Assembly (NCBI RefSeq): GCF_932526225.1
Contig: NC_064045.1
Span: 10,322,022 to 10,382,021 of the forward strand
Direction of reading: 5' to 3'
DNA length: 60,000 nucleotides
Source of the DNA: Nematostella vectensis
Lineage: Eukaryota; Cnidaria; Anthozoa; Actiniaria; Edwardsiidae
Shown: positions 46,056-57,947 of the stretch, piece after piece
Layout: the number at the start of each line of letters is the position of its first letter
Position numbering within the stretch: position 1 is the first letter of the stretch
Made by a program: the position numbers and the translations under genes
Notes under the pieces: generated by a model
Databases searched by the model: none
What the model was told of the DNA's origin: nothing
Seen by the model: only the letters and a program-made list of their open reading frames with translations

Positions 46056-47746
46056 TCCCTTGCCACAATAACCACGCCTGGGCGGAGCTTCCGACTGAAC
46101 CACCTGCGATCGCGAGCGTCCACGGCCTAGACTTCGAGGCTGAGAGGGAGCTTCGTTCGTTATGTCAGGAGAAGGCAGCGCTGTGCGCTACCAGTGCCGC
46201 CACAAAAACGCGAGAGGCAAAAGTGCGAGAGGTGCTCATTCGCTTTATAAACAGGGCGATCCCCAGAAGCACGAGGATCTGGCTGTGTGGGCGTGTTATA
46301 GTCACGCACGAAGGCAAACTGTACCGATCGGGACAGGACGGAGGAGCTATCGACAGGGCGTTTACAGACGAGACAGGATATGATCCTCAATGGCTCCCTG
46401 ATGACCACCCAGCCTACCAAGAGTACACCGAAGATACGCACTCGATGGGCGGTGCAATAGGGTATCGCTTCAAGAAGTGGACCCAAAGAGAGAACATCAG
46501 GCCAACGCTTCTTAAATACAGGGACGTCTGGCGAGCGGCGCAGGTTGAGTCCAAAGTGTGGAATAGCAAGGAAAACTTAGGGGCGCAGCCTCATGCGCAC
46601 ATCGACATGCGTGCGGCGTACCTAGGATGCGAACGTGTATCGTATCGCGGATGTTGTGGGACAGCCATTGAGCGAGGTTCTTCAACTAACCGGGGCCATT
46701 CAGCTGACCGAGTGGGAGTTCTCTGAGGCCTGCCACCCCTACACTTCCGGAAGGGTGGGACAGCACTTGGAGCAAAACGAGGGCTGGATCACCACGCCAG
46801 AGCTCAAGGATCTGTTAGACTCGGGTGACCTCGTCATGGCCACGGCGAGGGAGGTGTTGTATAGCGTCGGAAAAAAGGACTCCATCAAGTTCCCTCACTC
46901 CATCGCGTGCCGCCCCGGCGGCGAAGACTCGCAGTACCCTGAGGGTCGAGATCTCGCTGTCCGTTTCGTAGGCAAGTGCGCTCGCCATGGCGACGAGTCC
47001 TCGATCGTAGTCCGCGACCGTGAAGAAGCCGCGTATCTGACAAACCTCCTTGCGGGCACCGACCACTTACTTAACTTCGAGCATGCCGACGGGGCTCATC
47101 TGATCCAATACAAAGACGGTGTCCGGCGCTCGCAATGGTATCCATGGTATACCATATCAGGGCCTTCGTCTTGGCGTACGCAAACATAGCGTTGCGACGC
47201 ATGTTGAGGCGGATCCCTCGCGAAGACGTCCTCCGAGTGTGCACAGATGCCATATACGCAAAGGCGGTGCCCAGTGGTGTAAAGCTCGTGGAGCGAAATC
47301 CGAGGTATGGAGAGTGGCGCCACAAGAAGCCTGGGTACGAGTGGCGACCCGAAGCGGCTTTGGGTCCGAAGAAGTCGGGGAGCTTGGCTAGGGAGCCGAG
47401 CACTGCGCCGAGTCTGCCGTGCGATCTAGTGGCCGCAACCTCTGCAAAGACGTATCTAGCCGGCCAAGGAGGATCGGGGAAGACCGAGTGGGCGGTGAGC
47501 ATGTTCCGTGGCCGCAACGTTGTGGTGCTCATCACCGAGAACGACCTCGCCCACGACCATCGCAACAACCCGCGCCTCGCGGTGAAGGCTCAAACCTACC
47601 ACCACTACCTCTGCATACCAGCGGAGAAGCCGATAGAGGAGTGGAGACCTTCCGAGCTGGGGCACAAACTCGACCGTCTCGCAACAGTAATCATCATTGA
47701 CGAGTGCTGTAAGGTACAGACTAAAGTGCTACGCGTCATCCCTTAG
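46056..47746 (+). pseudogene. Relic of a family-B-like DNA polymerase joined to an SF1 helicase
   Basis: Three overlapping frames (to about 46630, 46635-47150, 47135-47746) read as one protein broken by two frameshifts. Polymerase-like motifs: HIDMRAAYLGC (motif A-like acidic residue), YTSGRVGQHLEQN, HIRAFVLAYANIALRRML, then VLRVCTDAIYA (motif C-like, replacing the usual DTDS). Helicase: Walker A AGQGGSGKT, NVVVLITENDLAHDHRNN, QTYHHYL, and Walker B IIIDECC; a stop comes soon after, so only the N-terminal helicase part remains. No protein-primed terminal protein or capsid gene is seen. It is clearly GC-richer than its surroundings, which suggests transfer or a virus-like/mobile element source. 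The precise family is not recognised. Confidence 0.6.
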
Positions 47747-47864
47747 AGTTTAGGGACCACGCCCTTTCTCTGCCGCATAGGTGTCAAAACTTATATTGGC
47801 CACACGTAGGAAAGAATCCTGCTAGGGAGACCCCTATTCACCCCTCCCCCCCTTATGAGACAGG

Positions 47865-48190
47865 TTTGGCTTATTAGAGAGGGATGGCTCATCAGAGAGG
47901 GGTGGCTTATAAGAAATGGGTGGCTTATTAGAGAGGGATGGCTTATTAGAGAGGGTTGGCTTATTAGAGAGGGCTGCCATATTAGAGAGGGGTGGCTTTT
48001 AGAGAGGGCTGGCTTATTAGAGATGGGTGATTTATTAGAGAGGGCTGGCTTATTGGAGATGGGTGATTTATTAGAGAGGGCTGGCTTATTAAAGGGGTGA
48101 CTTGTTAGTGATGGCTTATTAGAGGGGTGACTTATTGGAGAGGACTGGCTTGTTTCATAAGATTGGCTTAATAGAGAGGGTGGCTTATTA
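47865..48190 (-). repeat. 17-18 bp minisatellite, right array (inverted)
   Basis: About 17 units of GGGTGGCTTATTAGAGAG, the reverse complement of the left-array unit, decaying to loose copies as far as about 48445. With 43820-44706 it forms an inverted pair around the polymerase-helicase relic. Confidence 0.93.
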
Positions 48191-48445
48191 AATAATGCAC
48201 TCTATGCAGCCTAACAGAAGGTGCACACTGGTATGTAAATAATGTAATACTAGAAATTTTGCCAAGGGGTGGGTTAATAGAGTCGTGGCTTTCTAGAAAG
48301 GAATTGCTTATCAGAGGGGCAGCTTATTAGAGAGCTATGTTTTTTTAAAAGATGGCTTATAAAAGAGGGTTGGCAGAAAGAAAGGGCAGATCATTGAGAG
48401 GGGGGGGGCATATTATAGAGGGGGGGGATTAAAGGGCAGCATATT

Positions 48446-51250
48446 ACAGTAGGGGAATGTTGATTTGGTTAGTGAACAGCTGCTTTAGGAATATGTTTCA
48501 TTGCCATTCAGAGACAATGGAGTCATCACGGAAACATGTGATTTATTGAAAGATTATGCAAATAAATAGTTACATAACTACAACAGAACATTAAAAGCTA
48601 TGATGTGACAAAGGTTGCTTCAGTAATCAAATTTGGAAATCCATCATGCCTGCTGAATAGATGGACAAAGGTAGTATAAGTCAAGTGTAACATACAAGTG
48701 AAAATCTCCTAGAGCTTGAAATAAAACAATGTAAAACATGTGAATTCTTCATGATCTCGATGTTATTTGTGAACCAATAATCTGAAACTTAGGCTCACAC
48801 TGTCTTTATATGTGTCCTTAATTCCAATGGCACAGTTGAATTCAAAACTGGACTATTTGCTTGGTGCCGCCTTAGAGCTAAAGGTGACAAAATCTCTGGT
48901 TCAATTTTGTTAACCTTGGCACCTTTGACATTGAATAACAAAATTTGACACTGCCTGAAATAAATTAAAAGGGAATTCCTCTGCAGTATTTGTCAAGGGC
49001 AATAACCAACTGTGATGTGTGGAGAACTGCAGTGCAATGACTTGGTCAGGATGAGATAATCAAGGTGGTGAAGCCCCTGTGACAAAGAAAAATCATTGTA
49101 ACCTTGTATTACATATTACAATTGAGTCAAGAGAACATGTTGAAGATGTTAGAAATTCATCTTAAAAACACTATCTGGGCAAACGAGGAATAGCAATGTC
49201 AGATGAACGTATAAGAAGTAGCCAAAGACAAAGTTAAAAAAAACATGTTAAAAAAACTTTTACACTAAATGAAGACCCAGTTTCTGAAGCTGAGGCTAAT
49301 TTATTTACTGTTAAAGGTGATTAAGTGCCATTGTTACTTAGATTACATAGAAATAACAAATTATTAATTACCCCATTAATGTACTTTTGCGCAAATTTTT
49401 GGGAAAAACAGACCAAAAACAGAAACCTTCCCCCTATTTCAAGTCCCACACTATCAGTCAAGTTCAGCTACTGCTGATCAAGCAGTATGCCTTGAAGTTT
49501 CCAACAATGCACTGAGGTGTCTTTTTAGTCTGGGGATGGTGGCAGTCTGTTGCTGACAACAGTTTTGCTTGTAATTTGCTTAAAAATTACAACTTTTTTA
49601 CATCAGGATAATAAAATTATAATTTATTTACATAAATAAAAAAATCAGCGAAATATAAAATACAAGTGCATAATGTCTCCAGAGTAACAAATCCCCCTGT
49701 TAACATAGTAGTAGATAGGTTGCTAAGCCAGCAATAAAAACATAAATACGCTCTATAGCAAGTTCTCTATAGCTAATTTGGCGTTTCAACAATAATCCAG
49801 GAAAACAATGAAAACAAAGTTGCAACTTAGGGAATACTAATCACTAAGTAGTAAGCACTTATTTCTAATTACACTCCCCACTAATTCTCTATTGCCTCAA
49901 TCTCTATTGACTAATTCTCCCCACTCATTCTCAAATTCTCTATTGCCCCCTGAAACTTTAATTACTATGAGATTTAGGGGGTTCAAATAGAGGGTGCTGA
50001 TTGGTCGAGGTGTCAGTGATTATTTTCTAATAGTTATTAGTATAAATATGAAATTTAATGGATTGTTTAAGCAAGGATTCGATATGGTGCAAAGGATTGG
50101 CAGGCACACAAACAGCATTTGCAGCATTTGGCAGTCATAGATAGCTATGGAAAAAGTCCAACATGACAACTGTTCAAAATCAAATACCAACTTTTTGGTG
50201 GTCAATGGTGATGACACGCCTGATAGAGAAGCATTCTAACGACTGTTGATTTCTTTTTATCTCATTAAAAATTTCAACCCAGGCTGAGTTTTCAGCACAG
50301 TCAGGGGGGCCAACCGGGTATTCCTAAAATGCTTGTAAAATTGCTTTTTCTATTATATGAGCGAGATTTCCAGCCTGGGCTGCTCACCTGTGCTAGGATT
50401 TTCACCCCAAGCTCCAGTAGTGGATGGAATATCTCCATGTAATCACATAAATAAAGAACACTCTTTTTTTATGAGGACCTTTTTTTATATGAACGTCCAG
50501 CGTTTCACCAAATTTTAAGAACTGCTAAGAACATGCCGAGGTGCTGTGAATAGTTTTAACTGTTCAAAAACGAATTTAGTACAGGCTGAAGCTAGCTACA
50601 ATATGAAAAACATTTTCAGTCGCCTGGCCATACTAAAGCTTCAGCCAGGGTTGATATTCGTAATGTAAACAGACCCTTAGAAAAGGCAAATCTGAGGATA
50701 TGCCAATTCACCGTATTGATTTTTATGAGGCAGAGAAAGATCAAATCAGGTTACTTAGGGGACTGTGTGATAATTGTAAGCTTATAGCTGCAATCTTACT
50801 GTACAACTTAGCCCAACTTAGATAGTGGAACTGATTGATTATCAATTGAATGTTTTACTCGCATTGCGTTCACTTGTTTATCAGTAGTAGCCTTCAAATA
50901 TATTTCCTATGAACTACTTGACCTAATTAATTGTGGATATCTCCCCTAGCGAAGGACGGTACGAAAGTAAAGACTCGAATTTTCGTGGAGCGTGACTCAC
51001 CTCTTAATGGCTTGTCTCCGTCTTAGGACGGACTCCAGTAAGGGAACATAACCTGGCTTTTGCTAAATCCTTTTCTCTTGGGTGTTTCTCTGCTTTATCA
51101 ATTCCTCAGAAATCAGTTATATTATAAACAAACGACCGTTCTGCCATACCAAACTCGATCCCAGGGAAGAAGGGGGAAGACAGTTCTGCCACTCGATCCC
51201 AGTGTCACACGTGTGGCATTCTAACAAGGTCTATGATTGGACACATGTAG
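48446..51250. other. 2.8 kb with no supported gene
   Basis: AT-rich with no long frame. It contains the dispersed repeat AAATTTTAAGAACTGCTAAG at about 50510, shared with the XPO6 upstream region, and an inverted pair GGCTGAAGCT/AGCTTCAGCC at about 50583-50645. The end, from about 51080, is probably upstream sequence of MLST8. Confidence 0.5.
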
Positions 51251-51255
51251 TCCTA

Positions 51256-51642
51256 TCTGATTGGTTAGACACTTTCACCACAAGGACAGTTCTGCAACGG
51301 TACATGCGTTCACAACGTGCAAAAATTGCCCAGGTATAGCCGAGATTTGCCACATAGGTATCCCAATCATAAGGGAAAGGCAATTTTACCGAGGTAGAGT
51401 AGCGAAAAGCTGTTACATTGTCAAAATAATGCGTTTAAAAACCTCTTTTCATTTCTTATAAATCTCTTGAGAGAAAGGAAGAAGGAGGCGTGTAATTTGT
51501 TTTTCGGAAGCTTTATGTTGTGGGTGGCCTGTGGAATAGTTACCAGTCCTTCCCTGATCTCTCTGTTTTCGTCGCCATTTTGTTTTGATGACTTTCTACC
51601 TTTTCTATCGGCGAATGTAGTTAAGAGAGATTTTACCTCACG
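51256..51642 (+). promoter_or_regulatory. MLST8 promoter and 5' leader region
   Basis: The CCAAT-box core TCTGATTGGTTAGACACTT and TTCTGCAACGGTACATGCG (51256-51312) match the ASTE1 copy 2 upstream core in sense orientation. The next 185 bp (to 51496) match 29807-29991. The MLST8 start codon follows at 51643. The transcription start was not located. Confidence 0.5.
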
Positions 51643-54600
51643 ATGCCATCTAACGGCCAAAGCGAGCCAGTACTTCTAGCTACGTCTGGATACGACCACA
51701 CTATTCGATTCTGGCAAGCTCATAGTGGGATATGCTGCCGTACTGTTCAACACCCCGACTCAATATCCTTTTTGCATCTACAATTTTATTATCGTTTGAT
51801 TCAGCTTGACTCCATGAAAATACTACGTTCAGAAAAGGCAACGAATAGATTGGCTAAAAAATTATTGAAATCCTAGTTTTATCGATGTCTGTAGACAACT
51901 GGCACCACAATGCCGTGGCATCGACATTTTCCAAAAGTAAGTCAAAGAACAAGTATAAATAAGCTAGTGGTACCTATTATCGGACAGTGCCCATCGCACA
52001 CTCAAAAATCGTAAGTATCTCAAACAATAGGAAAACTCGCCGAAAAATGACCCATCGAGTCGAAGAAACAACATTCAAAGAGCATGTATTCCGAAGCTTT
52101 TTATGAGTGTTTATTGTTTCGCAAAACTAGAAATAATTTTCTCTCACGCACCGCAAAATGGTGATTGAAATCCTATCCTATGCTATTTGGCCTCTGTTTC
52201 CGTAGACACTTCGGGATAGCTCGAATTGTTTGTACCTAACTATCGAACGATTCAACGTAAATTTGAGCGATCAATGAGCAAACACACATTTTGCCGTGAC
52301 AAACTGTCACACACGCAATGCATGTATTTTGAATCGCTTGCTACGAAGAAGAAATAGTCTAAAAAAAAAACTAAAATCTATTATGAGTTTTGCAAAGTAA
52401 ATATGTCAACAGTTATTATCTGCATTATTTTAATGAAAATGAAACATGATTTTCCCGTTGCTTTTTTAGAAGAAATCTGCTGTCCGACAATATAGGGCTA
52501 GGGTCTAACGAACAATTTTTTTCTCCCAAATAGGCATAAGAATTCCTGTTGGGAAACAAGGTAGGTTAAACAATAACAGCAATATTTTTGGGGTCGTAGC
52601 TTTTGTGTTCGTTGCTTTTGTGATCACAGGTTTTAGGTTTTAGGTCTTCGTTTTGTAGATATCCACTGTTTTAGAATGCCTCCAGGGAAGGGGGGGTTCC
52701 AATAGAAGTCAAACACCTTTATTAGATTATTGAGTGTAACCAATTTTTATAATACACTATTAGGATTAAAAGGATTAAAAGGTACTTTTTCATCTGGGGC
52801 TAATTACGTCAAATTGGCTACCATATTTGCTAATCACCTTGCATGCATGGCAACCACAAGTTGTGTTTTCATTTCCTTGACGATAATGCACCAGGTGAAC
52901 TCTATGGAGATCACGCCTGACAGACAGCTGTTAGCTGCAGCAGGTATGATGAAATTGATCTTTTTTGGGAGTATTATGGGCTGAGGACTGAGTCCCATAT
53001 ACCCCTCCCTCTCCCCCTAAGTCCCATATGCCCCTACCCCTCCCCCTGAGTCCCATATGCCCCTTCCCCTCCCCCTGAGTCCCATATGCCCCTACCCCTC
53101 CCCCTGAGTCCCATATGCCCCTACCCCTACCCCTGAGTCCCACATGCCCCTACCCCTCCCCCTGAGTCCCATATGCCCTTACCCCTCCCTTGAGTCCCAT
53201 ATGCCCCTACCCCTCCCCCTGGGTCCCAGATGCCCCTACCCCTCCCCCTGAGTCACACATGCCCCTTCCCCTCCCCCTGAGTCCCATATGCCCCTACCCC
53301 TACCCCTGACTCCCATATGCCCCTACCCCTCCCCTGAGTCCCATATGCCCCTACCCCTCCCCCTGAGTTCCATATGCCCCTACCCCTCCCCCTGAGTCCC
53401 ATAAGTCTTTATTCCTTCCCCCTTTTTTCCAGGTTGTAACCATATAAGATTATCCTAATGCGTGTATGCGTGTATGTTTATAACCTTGGTCATATTTTTC
53501 CAGGTTACCAACATATAAGATTGTATGATATCAATTCAGCTAATCCAAACCCGGTAGGTGCCAGAGTGGTTCTTCAATAAAGCATTTTATTTGTAAAAAA
53601 AAATAATGAGGAGATTGAAACTTTTATGTTAGCTGTCCATGGTTGCCGAATTGCACCAAACCAAAGTTCAACTAATTTAATTTCACTCTTCCCTGCTTAT
53701 CCCAGTAATTTTAAAATATTGTCAGATAAACTTGTTATTGTTGTTTGAGCTCTTAGTAAGTTTTAGCAAAATTGTTAGGATTGAGCCCTAAGTGGTAGTT
53801 TAAAACCAAGAATCTTACTTTTCTAAAAGATGCAGATGGCCTGTTAAATAGCATGGCCTTAATAGTTTTTTTTTTCTCTTGTCGATTACGGTTTCAATAG
53901 CCTGAAGTAAATTGGTGTGATTCCTGTTTTAATCCCTACTTGATCCTTTGATCCCTACTTGATCCTTTGCCAACAGGTTGTTAGTTACGATGGGGTCTCC
54001 AAAAATGTGACTGCTGTCGGCTTCCATGAAGACGGAAAGTGGATGTTCACTGGTGGAGAAGACTCCTCTGCACGCATATGGGATTTGAGGTATGCAGCAA
54101 GAACATCAACCAACTTTTTCCATCAACAAATATTATATTAAAATCAATTTACATAATGGTTTGAAAAAAGAAGGGAGCCCAAGGAAGGGACCTATAAAAA
54201 AACAGCTGAAATGCTGAATGTTTGTAAAGCACTTTCTGTGTTTTACTTAGAAAACCCATTTAAGATCCAATGTGAAATTCCTAGCTCTATCTACCTGTGG
54301 CATGTTTCAGCTAGCACATCAATATCTGTTTACAACGTAAACACAGAGTATGTTGCAAACAAGGCACAATCCAGCCAATTTTTAGGGGTTTCATAGTTTT
54401 ATCATCAGAGAATATATCCAATTAATTTTTTGTTTAAACTTTGTTAAATACTTTTTAATAAATGATATTGTTAATTTAACCCTGTTATGATAAATAAAGT
54501 GCTGAGGTGCTGTGTTGCTGAGGAAGTTGTATATTTGTTTATCTTTTTGGGGGAAAATTCTTTAAAAAATAGCCAGCGTTCAATAAGTTTTAACAGTAAA

Positions 54601-56913
54601 TTTGTACTTTAACATCTGTTTGATATTTGCAGGTATCGTTACTTGATTATATTGATTTTGTTAGTCTACATTCTAAACCAGAACTTTTCTATAAATTAGC
54701 TAAAATGTGCTCAATGTTTGTAAAGCACTTTCTGTGTTTACTTAGAAAACAGATTGATTTTTCCAGGACTCGAAGTCTTCAGTGCCAGAGAGTCTTCCAG
54801 GTCAATGCACCTGTGAATTGTGTTGCTCTCCACCCAAACCAGGTTAGTACTTCACCCACCCTTAGCTTTGTGCTTGTATAGTACCCCCCTTTAGTTAACA
54901 AGGTTTGATTCTGTTTCAGGGGGAGTTAATTGTTGGTGACCAGAGTGGAGCTATTCATATGTGGGACCTACGCACAGATCACAATGAGCAGCTGGTATAC
55001 AAATTAAGTTTTTTTTATTGTGTTTCCATAATAACAAGCTATACAAATATTGTAATGTTATTGTTGGTTTCTAAAAGCACAGCTTTCACCATGAAAAACA
55101 AAAAAATGGCTACAAGCTTTTAGGAAAAAAATCATATATATTTGTATTCTGCTTTAAAAAGACTGCATCTGACTCGTGACACTATTGTTTTGAATATTGC
55201 AGAAATTTTACCTAAGGCTTTAGCAATAGAATGGAGGCATTCTTATTCTAGGATGGACTGAATTCTAGGACGGATTTAGTTTGCTGCTGAAATTGACAAG
55301 TTCGCGTTGATTTCTTTTGTCAATAAGTGTCAGATTCAGATTATCGTCTGTTACTGAGAGCACTATTTTTATTACCAGATTCCTGATGCCAATTCCCCTG
55401 TCCTCTCCCTCAGCATAGACCGAGAGGCAAGCTACATGGCTGCAGTCAATAATAAGGTTATAAGCTTTGCTATAGATCTCTAGTAATACATATTTTGTAC
55501 AAAGTTTTGCTATATTTCTAGGGTAATACATATTTTGTACAAAGTTTTGCTATATTTCTAGGGTAATACATATTTTGTACAAAGTTTTGCTATATTTCTA
55601 GGGTAATACATATTTTGTACAAAGTTTTGCTATTTTTCTAGGGTAACTGTTATGTGTGGACGCTGTCTGGTGGAACAAATGATGATCCAACAATGCTTCA
55701 TCCAAAAACAAAAGTTGAGGCCCACAAGAGATACGCCTTAAAGTGCCAATTCAGCCCAGACTCGTGGTAATTTATGCTAGGTGATGATAGTCCTTTTTAA
55801 ATAAACTTATTCTAAAGAGCACAGGATAGATATGAGCTACAAGACAACCTTAATCTTAGATACACTTTTTGGATAAGCTTCAGTTACTGTAAATAAAAGC
55901 CATCAACCAATTTACAAAAAAAAAATATTTTTGTAATTTAGTCTGTTTCTTGTCTGTCCTGTTTCATGTGTGTTTTCCCAGAGTGTAAGAAAATTAATAA
56001 AAGGCATAAGTCCCCTCGCCATTTTAGCTCCTGGGATAAATGTAGAATATTGTTTAAAAATAGTAGCCAGTTTGTTTTAACTGTTTTAACTGTCTGGTGA
56101 TGAAAAAAAAAATCAGCTTTATCAAGTTCTCATAAAAGGTCAAGTTTCTGTCATTATCTTCCTATCCATTTGCTATAATAACAATTCTCATATATGTTTC
56201 TGTACACAATTTCTTAGCCTCCTTGCCACTACATCTGCTGATACAACAGTTAGGATATGGCAAACAGCAGATTTCTCTCTCAAGACGACCCTCAGTGACA
56301 CAAGCCAGCGTTGGGTGTGGGACTGTGCTTTCTCTGAGGACTCCCAGTACCTCGTTACAGGTGAGTAGGTGGGGATCATTGTGAAGACACAAATGGGCAG
56401 ACAAAAAATAAAAACGGCAAGCTGGCAGAAAGACTGGATAGAAAAATTGATAAGTGGATGGATGGTGATTAAATTCCCTTGTTTTATAGAAATTGAGGTG
56501 ATCAGAATTATAAAAGAGGTGATAAAATGACAAACAGACAAATTACTTACAAATGAACCGATGGACAACTGGGTAGACAGAAAGACAACATGAAACCATG
56601 AGTGAATGGTATATGAAAACAGAGTAATTTCTATGATGTTTCGAGAATTAGTTCTTCGTTGGAATGCATGGACTGACTTAAAAAGACAGGACACATATTA
56701 TTAGACCCAGGACAACAGAGCTGGCCTCTGGGGGAGGGACTGAAGACCGCCCAAACCACTAACTCCTCAACTTGTTTAAACCTTTGCCTTACAGCATCCT
56801 CTGACAACCTCGCCCGTCTATGGAATGTGGAAGCAGGTGAAGTGGTGCGCGAGTACAGCGGACACCAAAAAGCTGTTGTCTGTCTTGCATTCAAGGACGC
56901 TCAGGTCATGTGA
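51643..56913 (+). CDS. MLST8: Target of rapamycin complex subunit LST8 (complete, 10 exons)
   Basis: LST8 is the seven-bladed WD40 subunit of TORC1 and TORC2 that binds and stabilises the TOR kinase domain. Exons 51643-51762, 52892-52943, 53504-53553, 53977-54089, 54767-54842, 54920-54994, 55379-55456, 55642-55766, 56218-56360 and 56795-56913 join in perfect phase to 316 residues (human 326). Matches run end to end: [93 protein letters not shown], and [10 protein letters not shown] with [11 protein letters not shown]. The human tail residues SVLG are replaced by AQVM before TGA 56911-56913. Intron 1 is U12-type AT-AC; the others are GT-AG. Nothing is broken, so the gene should be functional. 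Confidence 0.97.
51763..52891 (+). other. U12-type AT-AC intron in MLST8
   Basis: The intron starts ATATCCTTTTT, the exact U12 AT-AC donor. It ends TTCCTTGACGATAATGCAC, where TTCCTTGAC (52873-52881) matches the U12 branch-site consensus TTCCTTRAC and the terminal AC follows 10 bases later. Removing it joins ...CACCCCGACTCA to CAGGTGAAC, giving HPDSQVNS, which matches human HQDSQVNA. No GT-AG alternative preserves the protein. Confidence 0.93.
52988..53404 (+). repeat. 29-30 bp minisatellite in MLST8 intron 2
   Basis: About 14 units of CTGAGTCCCATATGCCCC followed by TACCCCTCCCC, strongly C-rich on the plus strand. Point changes occur in several units. Confidence 0.95.
55461..55641 (+). repeat. 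40-bp tandem repeat copying the MLST8 exon 8 acceptor
   Basis: Units of AAAGTTTTGCTATATTTCTA followed by GGGTAATACATATTTTGTAC begin at 55501, 55541 and 55581, with a final unit at 55621 that runs into exon 8, and a diverged unit at about 55461. Each unit recreates the TTTCTAG|GGTAA context of the true acceptor at 55640-55641. Confidence 0.95.
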
Positions 56914-56925
56914 ATTGGAATACTC

Positions 56926-57215
56926 ATGGGATCCTTTGATATTCGGTTTGCTGTGGATGCCATATGCCTTTATACCTGTGGAATTCATTCAATTATGCAA
57001 TTCCTGTGCTATGGGTTTCCTTTGGAGACCATTCAATACCTTTGTTCATGGATTGGATTATGGGGTTCTTTTGAACTTCAAGTGGTTTTGGGTTTCCTGT
57101 GGAAACCATTTGATACCTATGTACATAAAGTGGATTATGGGATTCCATTGAACTTCAATTGGTATTGGGTTTCCTGTGTTCATGAAGTGTATTGAACACC
57201 ACCTATATAACTCGA
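56926..57215 (+). repeat. Diverged tandem repeat after MLST8
   Basis: Units of about 90 bp containing TGGGTTTCCTGTGGAAACCA and TTATGGG(A/G)TTC recur about three times, imperfectly. They probably include the MLST8 3' UTR. The open frames here are by-products. Confidence 0.6.
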
Positions 57216-57947
57216 GTAGATTATGGGATCCCTGTGGCATCTCGCGTTAGGGCCCAACTCAATTGAATTCTTTGTGATTGTGGGCAAAAATACACAGTGG
57301 CAAAAGCGCAACAATCCAAGAACTCCAAACATTGGTAGTGGAGCACAGCTTGACTTGACCATGTGGGAGACCTACGATCATACCTTGTCATTATATGATT
57401 ATACGAGCTGTACCTTTCCCTGTTAAAAACAAAACAATATACTGTGCAGCGTTTGATTCATGTTTTATTTTGGTGCTCACAGTTAGAACAAGGTTGTTAT
57501 ATAATTACACTATTTACAAAATTTGGTTTATCACCACATCATTTTTTATACTCAAGAACTTGAACTCAAAATATTAATTTAGCTACTGTAGGACTACTAG
57601 TTTTAAGTACAGCAATCAAGTATGACATGTGTTGGATGTGTAACTAAGATCTGGAAATAAAGAGAACTGAAATATCAAGAGTGGGCGGCAAGAAAATGTT
57701 GAAAATGCTGTCTGAAAGGCCACACCAGCTGGTGCCACACGATTAGGGCCTCAGGATCACCCACAAAAAAGTCAAAACCACCTATTTTTACTTAGAATCA
57801 CTTTTTGGCTGAAATTTAGAGTCTCACAGGGCTGTAGCACGGGGTGGGTCATTCATGTGCCCTCCCCCCCCCCCCCCCTTAAGTATCATATGTTCTGGTC
57901 TCTGTATTACCTCCCAAAAAATGACTCATTCGTGATTTGTTGGATCA
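57216..57947. other. MLST8 downstream region, no gene seen
   Basis: Contains AATAAA near 57655, a usable polyadenylation signal if the MLST8 transcript extends this far, and a poly-C run at 57863-57879. No coding frame or RNA gene is supported. Confidence 0.4.

Noticed and set aside
47855-48100. 81-codon frame IREGWLIREGW and so on
   Set aside because: Translation of the inverted copy of the same minisatellite.
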